Shown in pieces: positions 7,182 through 16,200 of a stretch of 57,767 nt of DNA. The DNA is from a virus. Position 1 is the stretch's first letter. Each line of letters opens with the position of its first letter. A program made the position numbers and the translations under genes. The stretch covers positions 1 through 57,767 of IMG/VR virus record IMGVR_UViG_3300020392_000018, one strand, 5' to 3'. Below the pieces are notes generated by a model that did not search any database, was not told the DNA's origin, and saw nothing but the letters and a program-made list of their open reading frames with translations.

Positions 7182-8818
7182 ATGAAGATGAAAATATAAA
7201 TGAAGAAGCATTGAACTATGAAGAGTTTGAATTAAGTAAAGAGCAAGAAGAATACTTGTATAAGATTGAAGAAAATACTAAAATTTTCAATACCAATCTA
7301 CCGAGTTTCATTAGGCGTTTTCAAGAAGACGCTGTGAAAGTTTCTTTTAAGAATGATATACCTGCGGCACTAAGTTGTTTTGTAATATTAGGGCAAATTT
7401 GTAAAGACTTTGTTCTAATACCAAACGGTAGAAGTATAGAAGATAGTAGAGTTCATTTCTGTCAAATACAAACTTCCGGTTCGGGTAAATCAACCCTATG
7501 GAATTTTGTCGGGCCAGTTTCAAAGAAACTATTTGAAAAGATAAATGACCCTACGAATAATATTCATGTGATGAATTACAACATTCCCTTGTCTACTGAT
7601 GAAGAAGGGCAGGAAGAATACGGAACTAAGAAGTTCGATGTGATGTCTACAACTGAATATACCGATGCCGCATTGATAGGCGGCTATGAAGAAATTTTTG
7701 CCGATGTTCCTGTTAAGGATAATGCAGGGCATTTAATCAAACAAGACGAAAACGGAAGAGAGATTCGTCACGGTCAAGATGGCTATGATGAAGCCTATAC
7801 TAAAACTAAAAGAGAATTGACATGGGTTAGAGAAGCGGGTTTGTTAGAAGGTAGTGGATTAGCACATTGGGATGAATTTGAATACTCCGGTATTTTCAAA
7901 CAAAGCCAAAACAAGGAACAGGCCATCGTTTATCTAAATACATTGATGAATACATTAGCCGGTGAATCGTGGATTATTAGTAAGAAACTAAAGCGTGGAG
8001 ATATAATGGAATGCTTTTGCGAGCGTTCTATTCTAGCCATGACTTATCCACCGGAAAAACTAGTCAAGGTTGTTGCTAACAAAGGTGTATTACAAAGAAT
8101 GATTCTATTTATTTGGGATGTTCCCGAAGCAATATTAGACAAAATGAGAAGAATGCAGATACTAAAGGCAGGTCAATTAGAAGAAATCAATCAACCTATT
8201 GACGAGTTTGCTGATGAGTTCTATGAGATTTATAAATTAGTCCAAGAAAGATTCAATCAAGTTGGTAAAGACCCATTAAAGACCATGAAATTCACTAAAG
8301 ACTTCAACGAGAATCTAATGCTAGAATACGAAACAATGCAGGAGTTCATTCAAGATACCGAGCCTGTAGTTAGAAAGATTGCATCTAACTTTACAACTAG
8401 AATGCTTAAGATTCTAATTAAGATGGCTGTTCTGTGTTCTATTGCAGAAGCAAAGACCATAGAGAATCCTAGTAGGAGATTTACTGTTAGTGGTAGAAAT
8501 GTTAGACAGGCAGGAAATGTAGTGCGACAATGTTATAACACATTGGTATTGTGGTTAGAGCGAAGCCTAAAGGTTAGCAGGAGGGTCGGAACACAAACTC
8601 AATCACCCAATGAACAATTATTCTTGGAGAAAATTAGAGAGTCAAAGAAAGATGAAAGTGGTTTCTTTAGTAAGAAATTAGTGATAGAAGAATTACAGAA
8701 ATCTATGGCAAGAGCAACAATACACCGGCTGTTTGCTAAATATAAAACTAAAAATATGTTTGAGGAAAATAAAGTGGGTCGTTCTGTTTACTTGAAATTG
8801 AAGGAGGAGAAGAAATGA
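7178..8818 (+). CDS. AAA+ helicase-like ATPase with C-terminal winged helix
   Basis: A 546-residue P-loop ATPase. Walker A is TSGSGKST (99-106). A Walker B-like LAHWDEFE follows near residue 230. A sensor/arginine-finger region (TYPPEKL, then GVLQRMILFIWDVPE) resembles the layout of MCM and DUF3987 proteins. The last 70 residues look like a winged helix (LVIEELQKSMARATIHRLF). Between primase and exonuclease genes, it is the best candidate for the replicative helicase. I cannot tell MCM-derived from DUF3987-type without profile searches. The start overlaps the ERCC4 stop (ATGA). Confidence 0.75.
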   Translation: MNEDENINEEALNYEEFELSKEQEEYLYKIEENTKIFNTNLPSFIRRFQEDAVKVSFKNDIPAALSCFVILGQICKDFVLIPNGRSIEDSRVHFCQIQTSGSGKSTLWNFVGPVSKKLFEKINDPTNNIHVMNYNIPLSTDEEGQEEYGTKKFDVMSTTEYTDAALIGGYEEIFADVPVKDNAGHLIKQDENGREIRHGQDGYDEAYTKTKRELTWVREAGLLEGSGLAHWDEFEYSGIFKQSQNKEQAIVYLNTLMNTLAGESWIISKKLKRGDIMECFCERSILAMTYPPEKLVKVVANKGVLQRMILFIWDVPEAILDKMRRMQILKAGQLEEINQPIDEFADEFYEIYKLVQERFNQVGKDPLKTMKFTKDFNENLMLEYETMQEFIQDTEPVVRKIASNFTTRMLKILIKMAVLCSIAEAKTIENPSRRFTVSGRNVRQAGNVVRQCYNTLVLWLERSLKVSRRVGTQTQSPNEQLFLEKIRESKKDESGFFSKKLVIEELQKSMARATIHRLFAKYKTKNMFEENKVGRSVYLKLKEEKK

Positions 8819-9036
8819 AATACGAAAATACATATGTTGTGTTTGATGTGACAAAAGGGCCAAAAGTAATAATAGAAACATTAGATACTTATGGTGATGA
8901 AGGTTGGGAATGTTGTTCCATGCTAAGTATAGCAGGAACTAACATTGTCGCCTTTTTGAAAAGAAGAATTGGCGCAGATGAACCAACAGTAGATGAAGAA
9001 AGCGAAAAGATTAGCAAACTTTGGTCTAGTGATTAA
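8815..9036 (+). CDS. DUF4177-like small protein
   Basis: A 73-residue protein with the pattern of DUF4177: a YVVFDV strand, then LDTYGDEGWECCSML and an AFLKRR strand. The Gly-x-Glu-Gly-Trp-Glu core is the recognisable part. Its function is unknown even in cellular families. It is coupled to the helicase by an ATGA overlap. Confidence 0.6.
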   Translation: MKYENTYVVFDVTKGPKVIIETLDTYGDEGWECCSMLSIAGTNIVAFLKRRIGADEPTVDEESEKISKLWSSD

Positions 9037-9038
9037 GC

Positions 9039-9632
9039 ATGTCAGTATTAGCGTTAGATATTGAAACAAAAAATATGTCGCATGAAATAGGCGGCTTTGG
9101 TAATACCCATATGTTTCAAGTTTCTACCGTTGCTACTTGGGATGGAAATACAGGAACAGTCTATGTGGATGAACCTGTAGATTCATTTGCTAAGTCCGGC
9201 CATGTTGTCAAAGGGTTAAGTGAACTAAAATATGATTTAGATGACCACTTATCTAAAGGTGGTAAAGTCTTGGGTCATAATATAGCAGTATTTGACCTGC
9301 CTATACTTAGAGATTCTATGGATATATATTGTATTCATAAATATCTAAATGAAGAAAGTTATATTGATACTAGTAAAATATTATTAAAAGAACATGGTGA
9401 AAGATTCCAGTTGAAGAATCTTGTGAAATGCACTATGGATGACTTCAAACTTATGGATAGTGCCGACGCACCTAAGTTATGGAAGATGGGTCAATATGAT
9501 GAAGTAGTAGAATATTGCATGAAAGACACCCAATTAGTTTATGACCTTTGGCAATATGGTAAAGAACATGGGATTGTTAAAGCATTCTCAATAGAAAAAG
9601 AAGAATTTGTAGATTTGGAGGTAGATTGGTAA
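9039..9632 (+). CDS. DnaQ-like DEDDy 3'-5' exonuclease
   Basis: A 197-residue RNase H-fold exonuclease: ALDIET (D7, E9) is Exo I, LGHNIAVFDLPIL is Exo II, and EYCMKDTQLVYDLW is Exo III of the DEDDy type (Tyr158, Asp162). Such enzymes proofread, trim or degrade single-stranded ends. The PolB N-terminal part already carries a proofreading domain, so this is a separate activity. It follows the helicase closely and precedes two very small genes. Confidence 0.83.
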   Translation: MSVLALDIETKNMSHEIGGFGNTHMFQVSTVATWDGNTGTVYVDEPVDSFAKSGHVVKGLSELKYDLDDHLSKGGKVLGHNIAVFDLPILRDSMDIYCIHKYLNEESYIDTSKILLKEHGERFQLKNLVKCTMDDFKLMDSADAPKLWKMGQYDEVVEYCMKDTQLVYDLWQYGKEHGIVKAFSIEKEEFVDLEVDW

Positions 9633-9781
9633 TGTCCACAGCAGAATGGATTGGCTTATTTATCTTCTTGATAATCTTGACACTATTGTTTTTTGCCGCA
9701 TTCGGTGGCACTAATATAACAGAACAAAGTGTTGATGATTACATCAAGAGGCTAATGGGTCAAACGGAAGAGAAGAAATGA
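9632..9781 (+). CDS. Small single-span membrane protein
   Basis: A 49-residue frame starting within the exonuclease stop (TAATG). Residues 6-25 (IGLFIFLIILTLLFFAAFG) form one clear transmembrane helix, followed by a polar tail. The stop overlaps the next start. Function unknown; too short to call a holin. Confidence 0.6.
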   Translation: MSTAEWIGLFIFLIILTLLFFAAFGGTNITEQSVDDYIKRLMGQTEEKK

Positions 9782-9933
9782 GTTTGAAACAAAAATGTCC
9801 TTATTGTAAGGATAAAACGCTAGCAAAGAGAATCTTAGGATTCTATGTTGGCTCTAGCGAACAAGTAAAACTTTGGGAATGTCGTTCTTGTAAAGGCGTG
9901 TGGTCGGTAGGCACAAAAATAGAGGGAGAGTAG
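9778..9933 (+). CDS. Zinc-ribbon mini-protein
   Basis: A 51-residue protein with CPYC and CRSC pairs about 30 residues apart, a classic zinc ribbon, and little else. It is the last gene of the plus-strand operon; its stop lies in the left arm of the terminator hairpin. It may bind nucleic acid or act as an adaptor. Confidence 0.65.
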   Translation: MSLKQKCPYCKDKTLAKRILGFYVGSSEQVKLWECRSCKGVWSVGTKIEGE

Positions 9934-9964
9934 TTTAGGCTACTCTCCTTCTAAATTTTTTTTT
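9923..9964 (+). terminator. Hairpin plus T-tract terminator of the early operon
   Basis: GGAGAGTAG (9925-9933) pairs perfectly with CTACTCTCC (9940-9948) around a 6-nt loop. The stem can extend by a G-T and an A-T pair. A run of nine T follows at 9956-9964. This is the form of an intrinsic terminator; archaeal polymerase mainly needs the T-tract. It lies right at the end of the plus-strand genes, facing the late operon. Confidence 0.75.
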
Positions 9965-9987
9965 GGTCTTTTTTTCAAAAATTTTCT

Positions 9988-10004
9988 AAAAAAGCAAAAA
10001 AAAA
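9988..10004 (-). terminator. Probable T-tract terminator of the late operon
   Basis: On the minus strand the 36 nt after the last late stop run into T9-GC-T6. Archaeal transcription often ends at such T-rich tracts without a hairpin. The rest of 9965-10023 holds no gene that I can support. Confidence 0.5.
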
Positions 10005-10023
10005 TTTTCTGAATAGGCGAAAG

Positions 10024-10140
10024 TTATTCGTCGTTTGAATTTAAAATAATAAAACCTAATGGTTTATCTTCAACGAATAATGCGCTAATGGTTAAATAAC
10101 CAATAGCGAAACTAAGACAGAACAAGAAAATTAAAAACAT
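10024..10140 (-). CDS. Tiny membrane protein at the end of the late operon
   Basis: A 38-residue frame whose ATG lies 1 nt after the stop of the methyltransferase-like gene. Residues 1-22 (LIFLFCLSFAIGYLTISALF) form a hydrophobic helix, followed by a short polar tail with EDK and NSNDE. No SD is visible, so translation would depend on coupling. It could be a small lysis or membrane factor, but nothing specific shows that. Confidence 0.45.
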   Translation of the reverse strand: MFLIFLFCLSFAIGYLTISALFVEDKPLGFIILNSNDE

Positions 10141-10141
10141 T

Positions 10142-10651
10142 TTAATAAAAAGTTATATTTTTTAAATCATAATCAATTAATCGTGTTCCTATTTTACCAC
10201 AAAATGTTCCATATTTATTTTTCATAGCATTAAGATGAGCAGTAAAAGATAAAGGATTTTCGCCATACCAAACATCAAACCATCCAATATCCCAATATGA
10301 ATCAACAGGAATATTCCATGTTTCTATGTCTGCTTTTATTAAAGTAAATCTATCATCTCTCGCACAGTAAGGCCAAACTAAATCTATTACATCTTGTGAA
10401 TTTTCTATGATTGTAATAGAATTAAAATTATGATTATCAATTAATTCTTTATTTAGAAAACCTATTCCTAAACCCGCTACTAATATATCTCCTGTCGCAT
10501 TATGCCAAAGCCATTCATGGCACATATATTCATAAGAACTATCTCTCATAACAGATGGCTGAAAAGTATTTTTAAACAAAGAACATTCTCCATTAATTGT
10601 TTCTATTTTCCAATCGCCTATTTCATTTTCTGGTATATTTATTCCTAACAT
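10142..10651 (-). CDS. Class I SAM-methyltransferase-like protein (spermidine-synthase-like)
   Basis: A 169-residue Rossmann-type protein: ILVAGLGIGFLNKEL is the SAM-binding glycine loop, ITIIENSQDVIDLV holds the acidic strand-2 end, and LIKADIETW is motif III-like. The pattern is closest to spermidine synthase-like methyltransferases. The usual C-terminal half is short, so it may be a reduced enzyme. It sits at the far end of the tail genes, where a virion- or host-modifying activity would be plausible; substrate unknown. Confidence 0.65.
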   Translation of the reverse strand: MLGINIPENEIGDWKIETINGECSLFKNTFQPSVMRDSSYEYMCHEWLWHNATGDILVAGLGIGFLNKELIDNHNFNSITIIENSQDVIDLVWPYCARDDRFTLIKADIETWNIPVDSYWDIGWFDVWYGENPLSFTAHLNAMKNKYGTFCGKIGTRLIDYDLKNITFY

Positions 10652-10660
10652 TTTATCGCC

Positions 10661-11497
10661 TCATGCTAATGTTAATACAACTCGATGAGTTGTTTTTTCT
10701 AACTGTCCTGCGGTATTATTAATGCTAACTTGATATTCAACCGTATAGGTTTGTCCTGCCGTTGGGTTTTGTCCTAACTTTGCCCTAACATCAATAACAT
10801 TTGCCATTATAAGTGTTTGAGTTTGCCCGTTAGGAGGGGGATTAAATTGGCTATATCCGGTTAATAAACCTGTTCCTAAAATTCCAAAATCGCCTGATGT
10901 TCCTTGAAATACTGAATTTTCAGCAAAAGGATAAGTCGTGCTTATAGCCAAAGAATTTACTAAAGGATAATTTGCGGCAATAGTTATTTCAGGGGGAACA
11001 AATGTAATAATTCCGGTCATGTTAGTTGAAGCCGAAACTAATCTAAAAAAGTTTATATTTGAAACTCCATTAGGAGTTTGTAGAAATGTGCCTATATTAA
11101 AAAATATCTGTTCATTTCTCGTTTTGCCTGTAAATGGGTCAGTAATAGCCGCATTAAAGGCAGAATCTAAAAAAGCAATCCAAGTAGCAGTAGGTATAGT
11201 ATAATCACTTTGAACTTCGTCAGCCGCTATTTGTGTAACAGTTGGAGAACTTAATCCTGTTATACTTGTTCCTGTCATAGATATAGTAGGAAAAGGCTGA
11301 CTGCCTACACCAAAACCAAGAAACCCCGCATTTCTAAATATATTAGGAACAATTCCTGCATTTGCTCCACTTACCGCACTATCGGAAAAATAGACTTGAT
11401 TTAATGTAACTCCCCCCGCAGGAGGCGTTCCTCCACCACCTGCATTAGCCTTATCTTCAGCACAAGCCCCTGCAACAGCAAGATAAATGATAATCAC
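10661..11497 (-). CDS. Tail-fibre-like structural protein
   Basis: A 278-residue protein rich in Gly, Thr, Asn and Ser with a GGGGTPPAGG linker near residues 20-29 and beta-type sequence after it. There are few charged residues, as in tail-tip or fibre proteins. GTG 11497 overlaps the previous stop as GTGA; an in-frame ATG at 11515 is possible. The first 15 residues are hydrophobic and end in GAC, but I do not regard this as a proven lipoprotein signal. It lies between the fibre gene and the methyltransferase. Confidence 0.6.
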   Translation of the reverse strand: MIIIYLAVAGACAEDKANAGGGGTPPAGGVTLNQVYFSDSAVSGANAGIVPNIFRNAGFLGFGVGSQPFPTISMTGTSITGLSSPTVTQIAADEVQSDYTIPTATWIAFLDSAFNAAITDPFTGKTRNEQIFFNIGTFLQTPNGVSNINFFRLVSASTNMTGIITFVPPEITIAANYPLVNSLAISTTYPFAENSVFQGTSGDFGILGTGLLTGYSQFNPPPNGQTQTLIMANVIDVRAKLGQNPTAGQTYTVEYQVSINNTAGQLEKTTHRVVLTLA

Positions 11498-12894
11498 ACT
11501 CCTAATGCAATCCAATTATTACTGCCAATAGCAATACAAGTTACACCATTAAATGTTCCAACGGTAATATCGGAAGCCGCATTGTTGATATTATTACCAT
11601 TTCTAGCAACGGTAATATTACCACCTGTTGTATTTAGAATAGTAAAATGCAATCCTGTAGCGGAGGTAGAAGGTAGCGTTACATTTCCTGCACAAATCAA
11701 ATATTTTCCTGCGTGAGTTGCTTCTGTTAAAGTAGTGCTTGCACTTACAGAAACCGTCGCTAATCTACGGCTTGTGAATGTTTCACAGACAAGTGATTGA
11801 CCACTATCAACTGCGACATTTCCTGTAAATATTCCACCTGCTAATGGCATAGCCCCAATATCCGATAATGTTTGAGCCGCAGTTCTACCTTCTATTTGTG
11901 TTCCATCTACTCTTAAGAAATCATCATCCGCTAAGTTAGCATTAGCCTGTAATATGTTATTGTTTGCTATGCCGAATGTTCCTGTCAATGCTCCTATATC
12001 CGACGCTAATTCGCTTGCGCTTCTACCTTCTATCTGTGTGCCGTCAACTCTCAAGAAGTCGTTATCAACTACATTTGCATTGGCTCTTAATATGTTATTA
12101 TTACCGATACCAAAAGCCGCACCACTTAACAATGCTAATTCAGTAGAAGTCACTGAACTTGCTGTAATATTTTTACTAGAATCTGTTACTAACGCCCTAC
12201 TAGCAGTAAGGTCTGTAGTTAATGTTCCATCCCCAGTTACAGCAAATTGTAGTTGGTCTGCGCTATCTGTAACTTGAAAAGCGTTAGAAGAACCAGTGCC
12301 GTTAAGTTTTAGCACCACTTGATTTTCTTCGGATAAAAGCGTTGTCTTCCCACTACCTCCTGTAATAGACATTGTTTGGTCATAGCCCGAATTATTGTAG
12401 CCAATGCTTAGGGCATTGGATGTCTTGTCAGTCGTTAAATATTGAACAGTCATACTACCGAATCCTGTAGTATAAGTTATTACCGCAATTATTACATCAT
12501 TACCATCTGCATAGTCCGGTATTCTGTTTGCTGTATTAGAACCATGAGGAATAATTTTCAATCTATTTGCTTGTGCTTCTGCAACATCAGCAACTAATAA
12601 ATGACTAACATTGGCAGGACTAGTAGTAAAAAGAGAAGCATCGAAGTTCTTAGCGTCACATGGAAAAAGATTTCCATTAGCAAAAACAAAACCGCTAGTT
12701 ACTTGAATTACATTTCCACTACCTGCTTGAGTTATATTAAATCCATTAGTAGTCTTTACTGCATAATTCCCTCGCATTCCCAATGATAGCGATTTGATTA
12801 AACCACTATGAGGAAAATCTACTGCATCTGTTATGTGGCCTAGTGTTCCACTTGTTCCGGCTGTGCTAAATCTATTCGGGTTTGTTAATGTCAT
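11494..12894 (-). CDS. Tail fibre protein with tandem repeat
   Basis: A 466-residue structural protein, low in charge and rich in Thr, Ser, Asn and Gly. Residues 261-303 and 307-349 are two copies of one unit containing DFLRVDGTQIEGR followed by LSDIG or ASDIG. This unit is familiar from tail fibres of marine phages. The C-terminus (LHFTILNTTGGNITV) has the look of a fibre tip. Its place after the hub gene supports a host-binding role. Confidence 0.75.
   Translation of the reverse strand: MTLTNPNRFSTAGTSGTLGHITDAVDFPHSGLIKSLSLGMRGNYAVKTTNGFNITQAGSGNVIQVTSGFVFANGNLFPCDAKNFDASLFTTSPANVSHLLVADVAEAQANRLKIIPHGSNTANRIPDYADGNDVIIAVITYTTGFGSMTVQYLTTDKTSNALSIGYNNSGYDQTMSITGGSGKTTLLSEENQVVLKLNGTGSSNAFQVTDSADQLQFAVTGDGTLTTDLTASRALVTDSSKNITASSVTSTELALLSGAAFGIGNNNILRANANVVDNDFLRVDGTQIEGRSASELASDIGALTGTFGIANNNILQANANLADDDFLRVDGTQIEGRTAAQTLSDIGAMPLAGGIFTGNVAVDSGQSLVCETFTSRRLATVSVSASTTLTEATHAGKYLICAGNVTLPSTSATGLHFTILNTTGGNITVARNGNNINNAASDITVGTFNGVTCIAIGSNNWIALGV
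11848..12114 (-). repeat. Tandem 46-residue repeat within tail fibre gene
   Basis: Two direct copies offset by 138 nt encode FGI[GA]NNNIL[RQ]ANAN..DFLRVDGTQIEGR..DIGA. The protein copies are more alike than the DNA copies, so the duplication is not very recent. Confidence 0.8.
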
Positions 12895-12895
12895 T

Positions 12896-13240
12896 TTATT
12901 CTACCTCTAAAAATATAAAAAATTCTATTGTATCATTTGAAGAGAATGGCCCAATTCCATCAAAATTTTCTCTAAACAACATATTAGAACTTGCGTCAAA
13001 AACTCCAACTTCTCTAAGGACTTGCCCCGTCATGGCCGCAGTTGCGCCACTAACTGTTAGTTTTATTTGAACAACATTGGCATCGGATTGGGTAGCCGTA
13101 GCGGTAGCGGTCGCTACAAGAGGAACATCTAAATCTGTTTGAGAAGAAAAGGTAGAGTTTCCACCTAAGCCAACCTTACCGTTATTTACTAGGCTGACCA
13201 AATGCGTAGCCAACAAATTCTGCATTTTTTCAGTTATCAA
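12896..13240 (-). CDS. Tail-associated protein
   Basis: A 114-residue protein with a helical N-terminus and a beta-rich rest ending in NDTIEFFIFLEVE; LREVGVFDASSNMLFRE looks like a baseplate or collar-protein strand pair. TTG 13240 is chosen because a GGAGG lies 7 nt upstream; ATG 13225 is the alternative. It overlaps the hub gene stop. Exact role unknown. Confidence 0.6.
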   Translation of the reverse strand: MITEKMQNLLATHLVSLVNNGKVGLGGNSTFSSQTDLDVPLVATATATATQSDANVVQIKLTVSGATAAMTGQVLREVGVFDASSNMLFRENFDGIGPFSSNDTIEFFIFLEVE

Positions 13241-16200
13241 AATTCTTCCTCCAATAATGTAGTAAAAGTGGTCACTCCTATATTCAGTGCATTGGTATTT
13301 GTATTTAGCGTTTCCGAATCTGTCGAGTTAGTTCCCAATGTAAATGCTCCGGCAGGGGTTGATTTTTTCTGTATTTTAAACTTGATAGGTTTTACATTAA
13401 TTTCTTCTATAAAATCAAAAATATTTTGATTATCATTAAATGAGTCTTCTCTTATTTTATTATTTACATTTCTATTTTCTATCGCTAGTTCAGCAAATCT
13501 ATCTTCTAATCCTTTGGTATAACTTCCTAACTCCAAGTCCATAGTTCCTCTAAGGTTATGTTGTATTTCTAAAACAATGAACTCGCTTTTAGGTATGTTT
13601 TCTTCGGGTATTTCTACCGTAATAATATCACCAACTCTAAGTTGAGAAACTCCTTTATGCCCTACATTTATCTTTAATCCAAAGCCTTCATCGTTGTGTA
13701 TTCTAAGAAGTTCGGTTGCCCTTTTATCAACATCTTCTTGAGTAATTAATTCATTTTCAAATACTTGTAAAGTTTTCCTGCCTTTCTTTTCTATGCTTCT
13801 AAGTTCTTTTCGTATTGCTCTATGGGTTCTACCAAATACTATAATTTCATTAAATAAATCGAATTGGCTTTTTTCTCTACTGTAAGAGTAAATCCTAGTG
13901 TCTGTATTTGCTGTGGTAAAAAGTATGTTAGGGAAGAAGTTAGAACTCGCAGATTCTTCAACTGTAAATTGTTCATTATTTTCTATTAAAATTTTGTCTT
14001 TTTTATTCATTAAGAATTTTATTGCAGAAAATAAATCCACTCCTCTATAATTAGGAGCAACAAAGTAAGGATAGGTTGATTCAGTTAAATTAAATTCAAC
14101 ATCATTTTCCTCTAGTATTTCATTGATTAGTTTATCAGCATCTTGACAAACGGAAACAGCAGAACCTATTATTGCTCTTTTTGCATTTATGCTATCATTA
14201 GTCCCCACTAAAACATCCATAGTCTCGGAAACAGAAACTATACCTAATAATTCTTTTTGATTTTCAAGGGTCATTTCAAAACCAATTTCATTACCCGCAT
14301 CAGTGAAATCTACTGTTGTAAAGTTATTGTTATCCCCATCACTAAAGTTCATCTGCAACTTACCTTCTGTCATTATATTATCTTTCATATTGACAGGATT
14401 TGTAATCACTATGTTATTTTCACTAGTTTGTCCATCTACATCTACTGCTACATACATGGAAAGAACCCCCTCATTGTTTCCTTCATCATTCCTACTGCCT
14501 AATTTATCTCCGTAAATGAAATTATTTATTGTAGTATAAGTTAAATTATCTTTAGGTTTTTTTGTATATTGTGAAGATAGTTGATTTAATCTAATTTTTT
14601 TAGGACTAAAATCATAAAAACAAGTATGGTTAGGTTGCATTATCCTAAATGTTTTCAATCTACTTGGGTCTAAAGCAGACGATTTTTCTGAAGGGAAATT
14701 ACCACTTACTGTTAATATATGAGTTCTGTCTCTTCTTGTCGTGTCTATTTCATGTGATATAACATAGAGAATATACTTAGGAGTTCCTAAATCAATAGAT
14801 GCGTTGTGTGAAAGCACATTATCTATTGACCTGCTTCCCCCCTTATTTGCTGTTTCGTAGTCTTCTACCCCTCCATCTCCATCATCAACCTTAACTTCTT
14901 CCGATACCAAATAACATCCTGTTAAGTCTACATGGCTTAACCAAAGAGGATTATCTGCTCTAATGTGGGTTTCACTAGTATTATTGCTACCTGCGTTGGT
15001 GGTTAAAAAATAATCAGTGAATGCTAATACCGTGACATCGGTTCCATTAGTTGCTTTTTTAGTCCCTACTTTATTTCTACTAAATGTAGTATCTGCTGTT
15101 CCCGATATTGTAGCATTGTTAGACATAGTAACAGTATCGGGCGTTGGGAATGTGCTGATTTCATGTGTTCTGGTAAAGAAAGGAACATTAGGGCTATCTA
15201 CATACAAATAAACTTCACTACCCCCTCCTAATGAAGTAAACTCTTCGTCATCATGAATTCGATTATCTGTGTCTTCTAATCTAGCGGCTGTTGCCGTTAC
15301 AGTATTGAAGACGCAAGGCGTTTTAAAACCTACATCAATTCTTAATGTCGGCTTGAATCCACCAAACACACCATCTGCATCATCATCATATTCTTTATCT
15401 GTATTAAAATCAGTAGGCGTTCCCGACGCAGGTCTTCCTCCATTGAATCTGTCTGTGCTAAGTGTTTTAGTGGCGAAACCTATTTGGTCGCCAATTACAC
15501 TTCCTTCAGTATCTCTAGTTCTAGTTACTGTAGATAATCCATATCTAATTTCTTGCTTAATACTACCATCTATGTTTAGGTTTCTAGCAGAACCAATTTT
15601 AGTAGCGGCCATGCCAATATCTACTTTAGCCCCATTGCCTCCGGTTATTCCCCACCTGTCTAAAAATACAGGAATAAAACCTTGATATTTTCTAACAGTC
15701 GCTTTATGAACCATATTTTGAAAATTTGACGCATTATGTTTAGTTACTCCAAATGCGCTTTGCGTAGACTGCGGAGTTGATAAAGTATTAGCCAACTCCG
15801 ACATCATTGGAAATGGTGAAAAGTTAGTCATTGACGCTAAACTAGTAGTGCCTGTAAATTTACTAAATTCTGCTAGCCAAGAAAAGTAAGAAAATCTTTC
15901 ACTTGTTAATACCATAGGCAATATAATACTATTATCTTGAGCAAAATTAGTCACTGACCCTCCCATAGCATTTACTCCAACTCTATCGCTAAATGAAGTA
16001 TCGCAGAAATTTGCACTGTTTCCACCATAGCCACTATCATTATTTCCTCTTGCCGCACCAGTTCCCGTTCCTTGACCTTGCGGAGTAAATGCCGAAACAT
16101 AGTTATTAGGAAAACCACCCCCATCACTCGCTAATCCTCGCATCGTTACAAATTGCATTGGGTTAATATCACCATCACCTTGAATGAAATCATTTTGAGT

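Noticed and set aside
10661-11497. Lipoprotein signal at the start of the fibre-like protein
   Set aside because: The hydrophobic start ends in GAC, but the residues before Cys do not fit a normal lipobox and the start codon itself is uncertain.
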